The notes: a model not told the origin generated them from the sequence alone. DNA of 64,000 bases from Legionella donaldsonii (GCF_900452385.1 NZ_UGOA01000001.1:419501-483500); one strand, 5' to 3'. Counted from the stretch's first letter, positions 18,672 through 28,995 are shown. A program made the numbers and translations.

Positions 18672-21521
18672 ATGCAATCCAACTCCATTATTATTCGCGG
18701 TGCTAAAACACATAATCTAAAAAATATTGATGTGGATTTACCGCGTAATCAATTAACTGTCATTACCGGCCTTTCTGGGTCTGGCAAATCGTCATTGGCT
18801 TTTGATACCTTGTATGCGGAAGGTCAGCGTCGTTATGTCGAATCACTTTCGGCTTATGCGCGGCAATTTTTATCAATGATGGAAAAACCGGAGGTTGACT
18901 CCATCGAAGGTTTATCACCAGCTATTTCAATCGAGCAGAAAGCAACGTCTCATAATCCTCGCTCAACAGTGGGAACCATTACGGAAATTTATGATTATTT
19001 GCGCTTACTTTATGCGCGCGTAGGTGAGCCGCGTTGCCCGACTCATCATGTTAGTTTGCACGCGCAGACAATCAGTCAGATGGTGGATCAGGTTTTAACC
19101 ATGCCAGAAGACTCTAAGGTGATGATTCTTGCGCCAGTGGTAAGAGAGCGCAAAGGCGAGCATGTGCAGTTATTGCAGCAATTGCAGGCTCAAGGCTATG
19201 TTCGTGCCCGTATCGATGGTGAGCTGTGTGAGCTCGATGATCCGCCCAAATTGGCTTTGAGGCAAAAACACAGTATTGACGTGGTGGTGGATCGCTTCAA
19301 GGTGAGGAATGATTTGGCGCAGCGCTTGAGTGAGTCGTTTGAGAATGCACTTAATCTGGCTGATGGCTTGGTGATCGTGGCATCGATGGAGGGTGAGTTT
19401 GATGAGATCGTTTTTTCATCAAAATTTGCCTGTCCGGAATGTGGCTATAGTTTGAGTGAATTAGAGCCGCGACTTTTTTCCTTTAACAATCCGATGGGAG
19501 CCTGTCCTTCCTGTGATGGCCTGGGTGTTGATCAATTCTTTGATCCGGAGCGGGTAGTACATGATCAGACTGCCAGCCTGGCAGATGGGGCTATCCGTGG
19601 TTGGGATAAGAAAACCACTTATTATTACCCAATGTTGGAGTCACTGGCTAAGCACTACAAATTTGATATAGAACGCCCCTTTTGTGATTTACCAGAGAAG
19701 ATACGGCAAACGGTGCTCTATGGCAGCGGGCAAGATGAAATTGAGTTTCGTTATCAGCGTCCTCATGGCGGCTATATGGTCAAAAAGCATGTTTTTGAAG
19801 GAATTATTCCTAATATGCAGCGTCGTTATCGGGAATCAGATTCAGCGATGATTCGGGAAGAATTAGCCAAATACCTCTCTTCGCGTCCTTGTATGACCTG
19901 TCATGGAACCCGATTAAGAGAAGAGGCGCGCCATGTATTTGTTGCTGATAAAAATTTACCTGAAATCACTGCTTATTCGATCGAAAAAGCGCATGAATTT
20001 TTTAAAAATTTGCAATTAACGGGCTATCGAGGTGAGATTGCAGCCAAAATTAATAAGGAAATTGTCGAACGTCTGGGTTTCCTCGTTAACGTAGGTCTGG
20101 ATTATTTATCCCTTACTCGCAGTGCGGAAACGTTGTCCGGCGGTGAAGCGCAACGAATTCGTCTCGCCAGCCAGATTGGTTCTGGCCTGGTAGGCGTTAT
20201 GTATATCCTTGATGAACCCTCTATTGGTTTGCATCAACGTGATAATGAGCGGTTGCTGCAGACTCTCTTTCACTTGCGTAATCTCGGTAATACCGTCATC
20301 GTGGTAGAACATGATGAAGATGCGATTCGGTCCGCCGATTATGTTCTGGATATTGGTCCTGGAGCGGGCGTGCATGGCGGGAAAATAGTTGCCAGCGGTA
20401 CTCCGGAAGAAGTCATGGCCAAGCCGTCCTCCTTGACTGGACAATACCTGTCCGGCAAACAAGAAATTGTTGTTCCCAAGGAGCGGGTTGCTGTTGATGA
20501 AAAAAAGATGATTCATTTAACCGGAGTGACTTGCAATAATTTAAGTGATATTAGCGTTAGTATTCCTTTGGGATTGATTACTTGTGTAACAGGGGTTTCT
20601 GGTTCCGGTAAATCCAGTTTAATTAATGACACACTCTATCCCATCGCTGCGAATCGATTAAATCGGGCAAGCCTTTTAACGCCGGGGGCGCTTCGCGATA
20701 TTAAGGGTTTGGAGCTTTGTGACAAAGTGATTGATATTGATCAAAGCCCCATTGGCCGCACACCACGTTCTAATCCAGCGACTTACACCGGCCTGTTTAC
20801 ACCGATTCGTGAGTTATTTTCAGGGACACCAGAGGCAAGAGCGCGCGGTTATCAGCCCGGCCGCTTTAGTTTTAACGTCCGTGGCGGGCGTTGCGAAGCG
20901 TGTCAGGGTGATGGGTTGATCAAAGTAGAGATGCATTTTCTGCCTGATATTTACGTAGCTTGCGATGTGTGCAAGGGCAAACGTTATAATCGGGAAACGT
21001 TAGAAATTCAGTATAAAGGTAAAAATATTCACGAAATTCTGGATATGACCGTAGAGGATGCGCGTGTCTTTTTTGATGCGGTACCGGTGCTAGCCAGAAA
21101 ATGCCAAACGTTAATTGATGTCGGTTTGTCTTATATCCGCTTGGGACAAAGTGCTACTACCCTGTCAGGAGGGGAGGCGCAGCGTATCAAACTGGCTCGC
21201 GAATTATCAAAACGGGATACCGGCAGTACACTCTATATTCTCGATGAGCCCACGACAGGGTTACATTTTCACGATATCAAACAACTGCTTGCTGTTTTAT
21301 TCCGTTTGCGTGAGCAGGGCAATACCATTGTCATCATTGAGCACAATCTTGATGTGATAAAGACAGCCGACTGGTTGATTGATCTTGGCCCTGAAGGGGG
21401 GCATAAAGGCGGGCAAATCATCGCAACCGGTACACCGGAAATGGTTGCGAAGTGTAAGCATTCTTATACCGGCCAATTCTTAAAGCCTTTGTTGGATAAA
21501 GCGAAGAAGAAATCTAAATAG
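18672..21521 (+). CDS. uvrA: excinuclease ABC subunit A
   Basis: This is a 949-residue UvrA, the ATPase that finds bulky DNA lesions with UvrB in nucleotide excision repair. Two ABC modules are complete: Walker [14 protein letters not shown] and [13 protein letters not shown], signatures [12 protein letters not shown] and [12 protein letters not shown], and Walker [11 protein letters not shown] and [10 protein letters not shown]. Zinc motifs CPECG...CPSC and CEACQ...CDVC are also present. ATG at 18672 ([16 protein letters not shown]) is the conventional start; the frame extends back 54 bases. No LexA-type box is visible upstream, so SOS control is not evident. Confidence 0.98.
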   Translation: MQSNSIIIRGAKTHNLKNIDVDLPRNQLTVITGLSGSGKSSLAFDTLYAEGQRRYVESLSAYARQFLSMMEKPEVDSIEGLSPAISIEQKATSHNPRSTVGTITEIYDYLRLLYARVGEPRCPTHHVSLHAQTISQMVDQVLTMPEDSKVMILAPVVRERKGEHVQLLQQLQAQGYVRARIDGELCELDDPPKLALRQKHSIDVVVDRFKVRNDLAQRLSESFENALNLADGLVIVASMEGEFDEIVFSSKFACPECGYSLSELEPRLFSFNNPMGACPSCDGLGVDQFFDPERVVHDQTASLADGAIRGWDKKTTYYYPMLESLAKHYKFDIERPFCDLPEKIRQTVLYGSGQDEIEFRYQRPHGGYMVKKHVFEGIIPNMQRRYRESDSAMIREELAKYLSSRPCMTCHGTRLREEARHVFVADKNLPEITAYSIEKAHEFFKNLQLTGYRGEIAAKINKEIVERLGFLVNVGLDYLSLTRSAETLSGGEAQRIRLASQIGSGLVGVMYILDEPSIGLHQRDNERLLQTLFHLRNLGNTVIVVEHDEDAIRSADYVLDIGPGAGVHGGKIVASGTPEEVMAKPSSLTGQYLSGKQEIVVPKERVAVDEKKMIHLTGVTCNNLSDISVSIPLGLITCVTGVSGSGKSSLINDTLYPIAANRLNRASLLTPGALRDIKGLELCDKVIDIDQSPIGRTPRSNPATYTGLFTPIRELFSGTPEARARGYQPGRFSFNVRGGRCEACQGDGLIKVEMHFLPDIYVACDVCKGKRYNRETLEIQYKGKNIHEILDMTVEDARVFFDAVPVLARKCQTLIDVGLSYIRLGQSATTLSGGEAQRIKLARELSKRDTGSTLYILDEPTTGLHFHDIKQLLAVLFRLREQGNTIVIIEHNLDVIKTADWLIDLGPEGGHKGGQIIATGTPEMVAKCKHSYTGQFLKPLLDKAKKKSK

Positions 21522-21614
21522 AATATCGTCATTGAAGCGAAAAGGGCAAAAATTTCTTGATCCTAACAATCGCCTATCCTAAGATGCAAATTTTATACAG
21601 TTTAAGAGATAATT

Positions 21615-23591
21615 ATGCCATCCGAGCAAGGCAGCATCGAACGAATCAAGAAATCATTAGAGGAAGCAAAAGGACCTGGCCTTTGCCTTTCTTTTTTTAG
21701 TGATGGGCTTGACTCTTTTGGCGCGGATCTCATTGGCAAATTCCTGAAATCGAATACGACCGTAACTGATCTGGAGCTTTATGGTAATAAATTCACTAGC
21801 GTAGGGACCTTCCTGCTAGTCAAGAGCTTAAAAAGGAATACCGGTCTGGTCAAGCTTGCCCTCGGAGGTAACAATTTTAATGATGGTTTTGTGTTAGCCA
21901 CGTTGGCTGAGGCGGTAAATAGCCATCCTAATTTGGTTTTTCTTGAGTTGGGGGATAGCGAAATGGGTGGAAATGCAACCTTTTTGTTATCGAAGCTGGC
22001 GACAAGGCGATTTCCAAAACCACTTATTCTTATTCTTAATAATAACGACATTACAGATGATGTAATTGCCGCTTCAGCCCAGGCCTTGGAGAATAATGCT
22101 TCTCTGACGGAGATTAATCTTTCCGAAAATGAAATAACCAGTGCCGGGGCTTCCGTTTTGGCAAAGGTATTAAAAAAGAATAATACGCTGAAAGTACTTA
22201 ACCTTTTTGCAAATGCAATCGATTATCAAGGGGTTTTAGCTCTGTTTGAGGCGCTAAAAATTAATCGTACTTTGACTACAATCGACCTGTCTTCGAATGA
22301 AATTTATACTAGCCAGGATAATCAGGGGGAGCTTGGTGCCAGGATAGCCGAAGTACTCATGGAAAATGGCTCATTAACCGCCGTATTACTGAGTGACTTG
22401 CTACTGGGGAATGAAAATATATTACCATTTGTCACCGTAATCAGGGCTAACACGAGTCTAACTGCACTGGGTCTTGAGGGTAACTCTATTAGCGACCAGA
22501 CCGAGGAAGCCTTGGTTGAAGCATTAGAAGATAATATCTATTTGACCAAATTCGAGCTTGATACAAAACTGCGGCCTCAGATAGATCGTTTGTTAGCTCG
22601 TAATCAATTGTTGCAACAGAGGTATGTACAGCCTTTACTGGCTGCCTCTCAGCAAGAGGATACCGCTGAGATTATCAGGTTGTTAATGCAGATGAAAACC
22701 GCATACCCAGAGATAGATAGTGCTAATTCCAAATTACCAAAACAATTAGTCCATTTCTATTGGAGTGTTGCTGATGAACTCGTTGATTCTTTATTTGTGA
22801 GTGAAGGGTTGAATGATAAAGCCCGTTATTCCTTGATTCTTGAGCTGTTAAAAAATAAGCTTAACGAGGAGAAATATCAAAAAATAGTAAGGGCCTGTTT
22901 GAAAGGACTTGGACGATTAAGTGGAGCGCAAGAGAGTGATTCGGATTTTGAACCCCATCAATCGAATCAGTTTGTGACCTACTGTCAATTGCGATCGGCT
23001 GCGCAGCGAGTACTGAGTGAAACGATCGATACGAATGGCCAAATAAAAGAAACACATCACCACCGACATCAATTGCTAAGAGCACTCTGTCATCAGGAAA
23101 GTTATACACCACTGGCAACACAGTACTTGCTTGCTTCGCCAGAAGTAAGAGCGCAACTTAACCTGAATGACAGCGACAAACCTGTTGTCATTGATGCAGT
23201 TATAGTAACAAGTACAGATAATTCAAGTAATAGGCATGATAAAGACGCTGCGATTTTAGTAATGGGGGATAACATTGAACCCGATCACCGGGCGCAATTA
23301 ATGTTATACGGCTATACAGAGGCCGTAAAAAAATTCTCTAAAGATACGCTACCCAAGCCTGAACAACTTCTGAGGCATGCTGTCGATAGGCTTACAACCG
23401 AACTCGATGATGAGAAAGAACATCGGTTCACGTCTTCCTCCGGCAAGGAAGAAGTAGACACTGAAGTTACTCCAGGCTACCCAAATTCATTAGCCCTAAA
23501 GGGTGTTTTCGGGAAAAGTTATGTCAGAAAGGAATCTTCATCAGAAGATGAAGAGGACCCGTGCCCACAGAAAAAAACAAAATTTTTCTAA
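21615..23591 (+). CDS. ribonuclease-inhibitor-type LRR protein
   Basis: This is a 658-residue protein. Residues about 45-330 contain RI-type LRRs with longer units than the other LRR genes here (LKRNTGLVKLALGGNNFND, LTEINLSENEITSAGASVLA). The C-terminal half (330-600) is helical and unrecognised. The tail is strongly acidic, then basic: SSSEDEEDPCPQKKTKFF. The acidic run fits an E-block, and the final QKKTK could be a nuclear-localisation or membrane-binding patch. The start at 21615 has AAGAGAT upstream. A cytoplasmic or translocated protein is likely; partner unknown. Confidence 0.87.
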   Translation: MPSEQGSIERIKKSLEEAKGPGLCLSFFSDGLDSFGADLIGKFLKSNTTVTDLELYGNKFTSVGTFLLVKSLKRNTGLVKLALGGNNFNDGFVLATLAEAVNSHPNLVFLELGDSEMGGNATFLLSKLATRRFPKPLILILNNNDITDDVIAASAQALENNASLTEINLSENEITSAGASVLAKVLKKNNTLKVLNLFANAIDYQGVLALFEALKINRTLTTIDLSSNEIYTSQDNQGELGARIAEVLMENGSLTAVLLSDLLLGNENILPFVTVIRANTSLTALGLEGNSISDQTEEALVEALEDNIYLTKFELDTKLRPQIDRLLARNQLLQQRYVQPLLAASQQEDTAEIIRLLMQMKTAYPEIDSANSKLPKQLVHFYWSVADELVDSLFVSEGLNDKARYSLILELLKNKLNEEKYQKIVRACLKGLGRLSGAQESDSDFEPHQSNQFVTYCQLRSAAQRVLSETIDTNGQIKETHHHRHQLLRALCHQESYTPLATQYLLASPEVRAQLNLNDSDKPVVIDAVIVTSTDNSSNRHDKDAAILVMGDNIEPDHRAQLMLYGYTEAVKKFSKDTLPKPEQLLRHAVDRLTTELDDEKEHRFTSSSGKEEVDTEVTPGYPNSLALKGVFGKSYVRKESSSEDEEDPCPQKKTKFF

Positions 23592-23823
23592 ACCATGTTG
23601 GGCAGTCTTCCTAACCCGGCTATTTATATTGGGCAGTCCATTATTGAAGGGCTAAAATAACCGGCCGCGTTTCCCCAAGGGCACCTGTTTTCTATAGTAA
23701 AGAATAGGTGGTAAGTGCTTGGGTAGTTGTATTTTTTCATGAGAAGTTCTCTGTTATTCTGGCTGATACCATGCTTTTAATTTATTCCTTTTCAATAAAT
23801 ATTGTATTTAAAGCAACATATTT

Positions 23824-23840
23824 ATATTGTTAAACAATAT
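23824..23840. promoter_or_regulatory. 17-bp perfect palindrome, possible operator
   Basis: ATATTGTT-A-AACAATAT lies about 30 bases upstream of a TATAAT element. The position, around -40 to -55, would suit an activator or repressor site. The regulator is unknown. Confidence 0.4.
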
Positions 23841-23868
23841 TTTTGCTATCGTCGCTTTTAACCTGGTC

Positions 23869-23874
23869 TATAAT
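23869..23874 (+). promoter_or_regulatory. TATAAT -10 element
   Basis: CTATAATTAACC lies about 55 bases before the ATG at 23929. The best -35-like sequence (TTGCTA, 23844-23849) is 19 bases upstream. Confidence 0.45.
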
Positions 23875-23928
23875 TAACCCGTGGGATTCTGCATCATAAT
23901 GATGCAGCGTAGTATAAGGAGATTTATT

Positions 23929-24168
23929 ATGAAGATTAAATCCACAATAGCTGGGTTAGTATTCGCTACATCGATGATTGCAGTAGCGGGCACAAGCCAA
24001 GCTGCATGTGCATCTTGTACCGTGCAAGAAGGATTTTCAGGAACTGGATGGCACATGGTTCGATGTAATATTTGTCTTCAACCTGCCGAAACCTGGCAGC
24101 AATATGTTAGCGGAGGATACGCTCCACCAGTAACTGGAAATAATAACCTATGGCTCATAGGACGATAA
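23929..24168 (+). CDS. small exported protein with Cys pairs
   Basis: This encodes 79 residues. AAGGAGATTTATT precedes ATG at 23929, and the first 25 residues are a clear Sec signal peptide ending SQA. The mature 54-residue part has four cysteines (CASC, then CNIC) plus several Trp and Gly. The Cys pairs could bind metal or form disulfides in the periplasm. No family is recognised. The strong ribosome site and promoter-like elements support a real, well-expressed gene. Confidence 0.75.
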   Translation: MKIKSTIAGLVFATSMIAVAGTSQAACASCTVQEGFSGTGWHMVRCNICLQPAETWQQYVSGGYAPPVTGNNNLWLIGR

Positions 24169-24298
24169 TTTCCAGTACAGAGGGGGAGATTGACTCAGTA
24201 GTTCTGGCTGGTCTCACCCTCGCTTCTTTAATTGAAATATAAACGCTTCAAATAGATGCACACCCGATGTTTTTGCAGATGATCAAATGCATTTGAGT

Positions 24299-24676
24299 TC
24301 AGAAACCCTGTTCAAGTCTATTCATTAATTCTGTCGCTTCTCTGCGGGTAAATGGTTTAGAGATGAAACCGGAGATGTTGGCTTTTTGAATTTGTCTGGC
24401 AAATTGCGCTTCACTATGCACACTCAAAGCGACAACGGGAGTCTTTTTATTAAGCAGGCTGGTGGTTTTAATTAGCTCTGTAACCTCAAATCCATTATGT
24501 CTGGGCAAGCTTAAGTCCATCACGATAAGATCAAAATGCATCAGGTTGCATTCTTCCAGGGCTTCTTCACCTGACTCAGCTACAATGACGTCACAGTGAA
24601 AGTCTTCTAAAATGGCCTTAAACGCTTCCTGGGCTGGCTTGGAATCGTCTACTAATAGGAGTTGATATCTTTTCAT
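24299..24676 (-). CDS. single-domain response regulator (CheY-like)
   Basis: This is a 125-residue receiver domain with nothing attached. The acidic pocket is Asp10-Asp11 (LLLVDDSKP), the phospho-acceptor Asp54 (LIVMDLSLP), a Ser in VVALSVHS and the conserved Lys in ISKPF. It is probably phosphorylated by an unlinked histidine kinase and acts by protein-protein contact. ATG at 24676 is chosen because the receiver starts there; the frame extends 36 bases upstream. No kinase gene is adjacent, so the pathway is unknown. Confidence 0.92.
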   Translation of the reverse strand: MKRYQLLLVDDSKPAQEAFKAILEDFHCDVIVAESGEEALEECNLMHFDLIVMDLSLPRHNGFEVTELIKTTSLLNKKTPVVALSVHSEAQFARQIQKANISGFISKPFTRREATELMNRLEQGF

Positions 24677-24862
24677 GATCCACTTAATCCCTGTGAAAAA
24701 TTGATAAACCAATTTTAAGTGCGTTAATCAGCATTATTGAAAACCAGATTACTTTAGCAATAAAAAACAGATCAGAACAGTCACCGGCATGTGATCGCTA
24801 ATTTTATACCAAGCCTCAGTCTCTGAGGGCTCGACCGATTTATTTTGAACAGCACTTTTAGA

Positions 24863-24883
24863 TGCCGTGCCTATAGCACGGCA
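24863..24883 (-). terminator. hairpin downstream of the di-haem cytochrome gene
   Basis: TGCCGTGC-CTATA-GCACGGCA is a perfect 8-bp stem located 10 bases past the cytochrome gene's stop. The T-run after it on the minus strand is weak (ATCT), so it may terminate or only protect the 3' end. Confidence 0.5.
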
Positions 24884-24892
24884 GGTAGGTCA

Positions 24893-26317
24893 TTAAAGGG
24901 CTTTCATAAACTCAGTCAGATCCGCTTTTTCCTGAGTATTTAATTGTAATTGCAGAACCAAATTAAAGAATTCGACCGTATCAGCCAAAGTCAACAGACG
25001 ACCATCATGCAGGTAAGGTGGAGAATCCTTTATACCGCGTAAAGGAAAGGTTTTAATCGGTCCATCACCTACTGCTCTGAGCCCATTGATGGTTTGTGGA
25101 TTAAAGAAACGTTCCGTATGCAGGTTATGCATGGTGTTGTCGGTGTAATAAGGAGGGGTGTGGCAAGTGGCACATCTTGCTTTACCAAAGAAAAGTTCCT
25201 GGCCGCGCAATTCTGCTGGCGTTGCTTTAGCTGGATCCAGTTTCCCATCCCAACTCAGTTTGGGAGCAGGCGGAAAATCCAATATTTCCTGAAACTCAGC
25301 CATGAAGTGGACCTGGCTGCCACGCTCAAGAATATTGATTCCCTTTTTGGTCGCAATGACCGGGTCGCCATCAAAATAAGCAGCACGTTGTTCGAATTCA
25401 GTAAAGTCTTCGATTGTTTTTAAGGCGCGCTGTGAGCCAAAGAGCCGCTGAATATTTACACCACGCAAAGTCGGGGTATTAATACGATGACGAAACTCTT
25501 GTGGGCGAATGTCTCCAACCAGGTGAGTTGCCTTGTTGGTATGGCCATTGGCATGGCAATCAAGACAAGCAACACCACGGCTGGGTTCTATGGTGCGCCG
25601 ATCATCGGTTTGGTTAAATTGTTGTTGTGGGAAAGGGGTTACCAACAACCGTAGACCTTCCAATTGTTTAGGGTTAAGGATGCCGTTAAATAATTCAAAA
25701 TAATTATTGATAGTTACCAGCTTTCCTTGTGATACATCGCCAAGATCCGGACGTGTTGTCAAAAAGATTGGGGCAGGAAAGGGTGGTAAAAAATGGTCGG
25801 GAATATCAAAATCCAGATCAAAGCGAGTCAGATCGCGGTGTTCCTGCTTGTTGATTTCATCGATAGCAAATTTTGGAAAAAGCATACCCCCTTCAGGATG
25901 GTTGGGGTGCGGCAGAGGCAAGAAACCTTGAGGATATAACCCTTCTTCCTTAATTTGCTCGGGCGTCATTTTAGCGAGTTGATCCCAGGTTGTTCCTTGA
26001 GGTAGCTTAACGCGTACACCTTCCTGAATGGGTTTCCCATTTGACATTTTCGCATTTTGCGACGGGTTGTTGGTTAAATCATAACGCTGGTTAAGCAAAT
26101 CCTGCTGTTTTTTATTAATCGCGTCTTTTGCAGCAGACATGCGCTTCATAACTGTCTGAAAAGGTTCTTGCATGATAACGGGCATGTAGCTGGTAGGCGG
26201 TGCACCAGAGGCTTGGGAATTAGAAGGTGCCGTAGCTGGAGTAGACGCCGGCTCAGCATAGGCTGACGTTATAACTGAGCAAGAAAAGGCGGTCAATCCA
26301 ATGATTTTTTTTAACAT
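24893..26317 (-). CDS. periplasmic di-haem cytochrome c peroxidase-like protein
   Basis: This is a 474-residue protein from ATG at 26317, with a signal peptide (LKKIIGLTAFSCSVITSAYA) and a Pro/Ala/Ser linker. It has two CXXCH haem c sites, CLDCH near residue 255 and CATCH near residue 385. The second lies in GKARCATCHTPPYYTDNTMHN, typical of the bacterial di-haem cytochrome c peroxidase/MauG family. The long N-terminal part is larger than in classical CcpA enzymes. The location is the periplasm. It could reduce peroxide or carry out another di-haem oxidation. It is a single gene with a hairpin after its stop. Confidence 0.88.
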   Translation of the reverse strand: MLKKIIGLTAFSCSVITSAYAEPASTPATAPSNSQASGAPPTSYMPVIMQEPFQTVMKRMSAAKDAINKKQQDLLNQRYDLTNNPSQNAKMSNGKPIQEGVRVKLPQGTTWDQLAKMTPEQIKEEGLYPQGFLPLPHPNHPEGGMLFPKFAIDEINKQEHRDLTRFDLDFDIPDHFLPPFPAPIFLTTRPDLGDVSQGKLVTINNYFELFNGILNPKQLEGLRLLVTPFPQQQFNQTDDRRTIEPSRGVACLDCHANGHTNKATHLVGDIRPQEFRHRINTPTLRGVNIQRLFGSQRALKTIEDFTEFEQRAAYFDGDPVIATKKGINILERGSQVHFMAEFQEILDFPPAPKLSWDGKLDPAKATPAELRGQELFFGKARCATCHTPPYYTDNTMHNLHTERFFNPQTINGLRAVGDGPIKTFPLRGIKDSPPYLHDGRLLTLADTVEFFNLVLQLQLNTQEKADLTEFMKAL

Positions 26318-26493
26318 AGAAGATCCATTTCTTATGAATATAGTCTTCCTAATCATAAAAGAGTTGTAATTTCATTACAATAAGAGAACTTTGATGCTTA
26401 GTTCCCCAAGACAAATAACTACTAATTCTGCACAAAATTGCACGCAGGTTGACAAGTTTTTTCGCTTCAACTAAATTAAGGGTCGTTTTTATC

Positions 26494-26577
26494 ACCGGGG
26501 GTGCTTTGCAGCGATTCGTGTTGCAAGGCTGAGAAAAACCCTTAAAACCTGCTCTGGTTAATACCTGCGGAGGGAGT
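26494..26577 (+). promoter_or_regulatory. TPP riboswitch (thi box)
   Basis: The conserved TPP aptamer pieces are in order: ACCGGGGGTGCT, then GGCTGAGAAAAACCCTT, then AACCTGCTCTGG and TAATACCTGCGGAGGGAG. It lies about 90 bases upstream of thiE, and the three thi genes downstream make the assignment secure. It should lower thi expression when thiamine pyrophosphate is plentiful. Whether it acts on termination or on translation is not clear from the expression platform. Confidence 0.95.
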
Positions 26578-26669
26578 GTGATGGTTAGAGATATTTTTCT
26601 TATTTAATGGCCTTTTAAGCAGGCTTATCTTTGACGTCACATCCTCTGTTGTATGAATAGAAGGATGTT

Positions 26670-27305
26670 ATGGCTGCTCCATTTTACAAACTTATGTTGG
26701 TCACCCATCGCGGGTCTTGTCCTTTAGCGGAGTATTTGCTCTTTATTGAACAATGTGTCAGTGCAGGCGTTAGTTCTGTACAACTTCGCGAAAAAAATGC
26801 TTCCCCAGCTTTTCTATTAGCATTCGCTTCTGAACTTAAGAGTCTTTTAGATCACCACCATATTCCGCTGATCATCAATGATGATCTTGAACTGGCTTTA
26901 GCCGTCGATGCACAGGGTCTGCATTTGGGACAGACGGATGGTTCACCACAACTTGCCAGACAGCGTTTGGGGCCGGATAAATTGCTCGGTTTATCAATAG
27001 AAACGGAGGATGATTTGCAGCGAGCCAATCAGTCTGTTGTGGATTATGTGGCCGCCAGTGCAGTTTTCCCTACTCAGCATAAAAAGAATATTCGTACAAC
27101 CTGGGGCTTGGATGGGCTGCACCGTTTAAGTTTGCGCTCGACTCATCCAATGATCGGTATTGGCGGTATTGATCAACACAATGTCAAGGAAGTCATGGCA
27201 GCGGGAGCGAAGGGGATTGCGGTAATTGGTGCTCTGCATAAGGCGGAAAACCCTGCGCTTATGGCAGCAACGCTACGTCAATTAATGGAGGGAAGTGAAA
27301 CATGA
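26670..27305 (+). CDS. thiE: thiamine-phosphate synthase
   Basis: This is a 211-residue TIM-barrel enzyme joining hydroxymethylpyrimidine diphosphate and thiazole phosphate to give thiamine phosphate. Family motifs are VSSVQLREK, PLIINDDLELALAVDAQGLHLGQ and MIGIGGIDQHNVKEVMAAGAKGIAVI (in parts). AAGGATGTT precedes the ATG. It is the first gene behind the TPP riboswitch, and its stop overlaps the thiM start by four bases. Confidence 0.97.
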   Translation: MAAPFYKLMLVTHRGSCPLAEYLLFIEQCVSAGVSSVQLREKNASPAFLLAFASELKSLLDHHHIPLIINDDLELALAVDAQGLHLGQTDGSPQLARQRLGPDKLLGLSIETEDDLQRANQSVVDYVAASAVFPTQHKKNIRTTWGLDGLHRLSLRSTHPMIGIGGIDQHNVKEVMAAGAKGIAVIGALHKAENPALMAATLRQLMEGSET

Positions 27306-28126
27306 TGAATCTGTTGAAGGATTTGGAAGAGGCGTTAGTTAGCCTCCGTCAAACGAAGCCTTTGGTTTTATGTTTAACCAATTTTGTTACTATGGAATTT
27401 ATGGCTAACAGCTTATTGGCCTCGGGGGCGGCACCCTTGATGAGTCAGGCGATGGATGAAATAGAAGAGCTGATTACGATCAGTCAAGTCGTTAACATCA
27501 ACTTAGGTACCCTCGATCACGCTTTTTATGAACGCGCTTTAGAGGCGGCAAAAATAGCCAAGTCACAAAGCAAGCCTGTTGTGCTGGATCCCGTTGGTGC
27601 TGGCGCAAGTCGTTTACGCACCACTGCGGCAAAATCGCTTCTCCCTCATGTCGATATCATTCGCGGCAATGCCAGCGAGATTCTGGCTTTAAGCGATGAA
27701 GCAGGTGATACGAAAGGCGTTGAATCGGCCCGTAGTGTGAATCAGGCAATGAATGCTGCGCAACAACTGGCTGTTTCACCATCAAAAATTGTTGTAGTGA
27801 GTGGCCCGGTTGATTTTATAACCGATGGCAGACAGGCAATCAATTTACCCTTTGGTTCACCACTGATGCCTTTGGTGACGGGTATGGGTTGCACGCTGAC
27901 TGCTGTAATCGCTGCCTTTGCGGCAATTGGCTTAAGCATGTACCAGGCTGCTCTACTGGCGACTGCTTATTTTGGTTTATGTGGACAACTAACCCAGCAT
28001 AAAACACAAGGACCAGGCGCTTTTCGACAAGTATTTATTGATAAATTATATAAACCCGATTGGGAATTATTCGGTGAGTGGATTGCAGGTTCTGAGATAG
28101 TTGACTCGTTCAATTCGATTAACTGA
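27302..28126 (+). CDS. thiM: hydroxyethylthiazole kinase
   Basis: This is a 274-residue ribokinase-fold enzyme that phosphorylates hydroxyethylthiazole for salvage. Recognisable parts are LCLTNFVTMEFMANSLLASG, VVLDPVGAGASRLR, IIRGNASEI and the ATP/catalytic region VTGMGCTLTA with the family cysteine. ATG at 27302 overlaps the end of thiE; a second ATG follows directly. Its presence with thiD and thiE and the absence of thiC and thiG here point to thiamine salvage at this locus. Confidence 0.97.
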   Translation: MMNLLKDLEEALVSLRQTKPLVLCLTNFVTMEFMANSLLASGAAPLMSQAMDEIEELITISQVVNINLGTLDHAFYERALEAAKIAKSQSKPVVLDPVGAGASRLRTTAAKSLLPHVDIIRGNASEILALSDEAGDTKGVESARSVNQAMNAAQQLAVSPSKIVVVSGPVDFITDGRQAINLPFGSPLMPLVTGMGCTLTAVIAAFAAIGLSMYQAALLATAYFGLCGQLTQHKTQGPGAFRQVFIDKLYKPDWELFGEWIAGSEIVDSFNSIN

Positions 28127-28135
28127 GATAGAAAA

Positions 28136-28966
28136 ATGACAATGCGCTATAAAACCCTGTCTATAGCAGGTTTCGATGGTTCCGGTGGGGCGGGTATTCA
28201 AGCCGATTTGAAAACTTTTTCTGCTTTTGGCTGTTATGGTATGACAGTGCTAACCGCGTTGCCGGTACAAAATACCCGTGGGGTTAAAGCTTGTTATGAG
28301 CTGCCTTTACAGGCTATTGATGATCAATTGCATACTATTTTTGAAGATATCCGCCCAGACAGTATTAAAATCGGTATGCTTTTTAAACGAGATATTATTG
28401 AGTTAGTAGCCCATTTCCTCAGGCGCTACGCAGCAGGAATCCCGATTGTCCTTGATCCCGTACTTGTCGCTAAAAGCGGCGATCGGCTGCTATTACCTGA
28501 TGCCCTGGATACCATGAGATCAGTGCTTATTCCGCTTGCAACAATCATTACACCGAATTTACCCGAGGCTTGGGCATTAACTGGTGAGACGAATGCTGCG
28601 AGTGACACCATGCTGGAGCTAGCGCGAAAGCTGATTAAACTGGCCCCGCAAAATGTCTTATTAAAGGGCGGGCATTTATCCGCATCCCACTCGAATGATC
28701 TGCTTCTTAACCAAAATGGGGAGTTTTGCTGGCTAGAGGGAACCAGAATTAATTCAAACAATACACATGGAACGGGATGTACCTTATCTGCTGCTATCAG
28801 TGCGTGCCTGGCTTTAGGTATTGAGTTAAAGGAAGCGTGTAAAATAGCTAAAGACTATGTGTTTAAGGCAATAGACGCCGCGAAAAATGAGCAAATTGGC
28901 TTGGGACATGGGCCGGTACATCATTTTTATAATCTCTGGCACAAGCTGGACTTTTATAAACCTTGA
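28136..28966 (+). CDS. thiD: hydroxymethylpyrimidine/phosphomethylpyrimidine kinase
   Basis: This is a 276-residue ribokinase-family enzyme that phosphorylates HMP and HMP-P. Motifs are AGFDGSGGAGIQADLKTFSA, TALPVQNTRGV, DSIKIGML, PIVLDPVLVAKSG and NNTHGTGCTLSAAISACLA. Length is normal. It lies nine bases after thiM, is the last gene of the unit, and is followed by a terminator hairpin. An alternative start two codons downstream makes little difference. Confidence 0.97.
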   Translation: MTMRYKTLSIAGFDGSGGAGIQADLKTFSAFGCYGMTVLTALPVQNTRGVKACYELPLQAIDDQLHTIFEDIRPDSIKIGMLFKRDIIELVAHFLRRYAAGIPIVLDPVLVAKSGDRLLLPDALDTMRSVLIPLATIITPNLPEAWALTGETNAASDTMLELARKLIKLAPQNVLLKGGHLSASHSNDLLLNQNGEFCWLEGTRINSNNTHGTGCTLSAAISACLALGIELKEACKIAKDYVFKAIDAAKNEQIGLGHGPVHHFYNLWHKLDFYKP

Positions 28967-28967
28967 G

Positions 28968-28995
28968 CGACTCTTGTTTAAGAGTTTGCTTTTTC
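28968..28995 (+). terminator. thi operon terminator
   Basis: The imperfect stem GCGACTCTT/AAGAGTTTGC, with a GTTT-type loop, is followed by TTTTT a few bases after the thiD stop. Confidence 0.6.

Larger units (their letters stand above)
23592..23928. other. 337-bp intergenic region with repeats and a promoter
   Basis: No gene is seen. TTGGGCAGTC occurs twice (23598-23607 and 23629-23638), just after the LRR gene's stop. The second half is very AT-rich and holds a perfect palindrome and a TATAAT element, listed separately, ahead of the small secreted gene. Confidence 0.6.
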
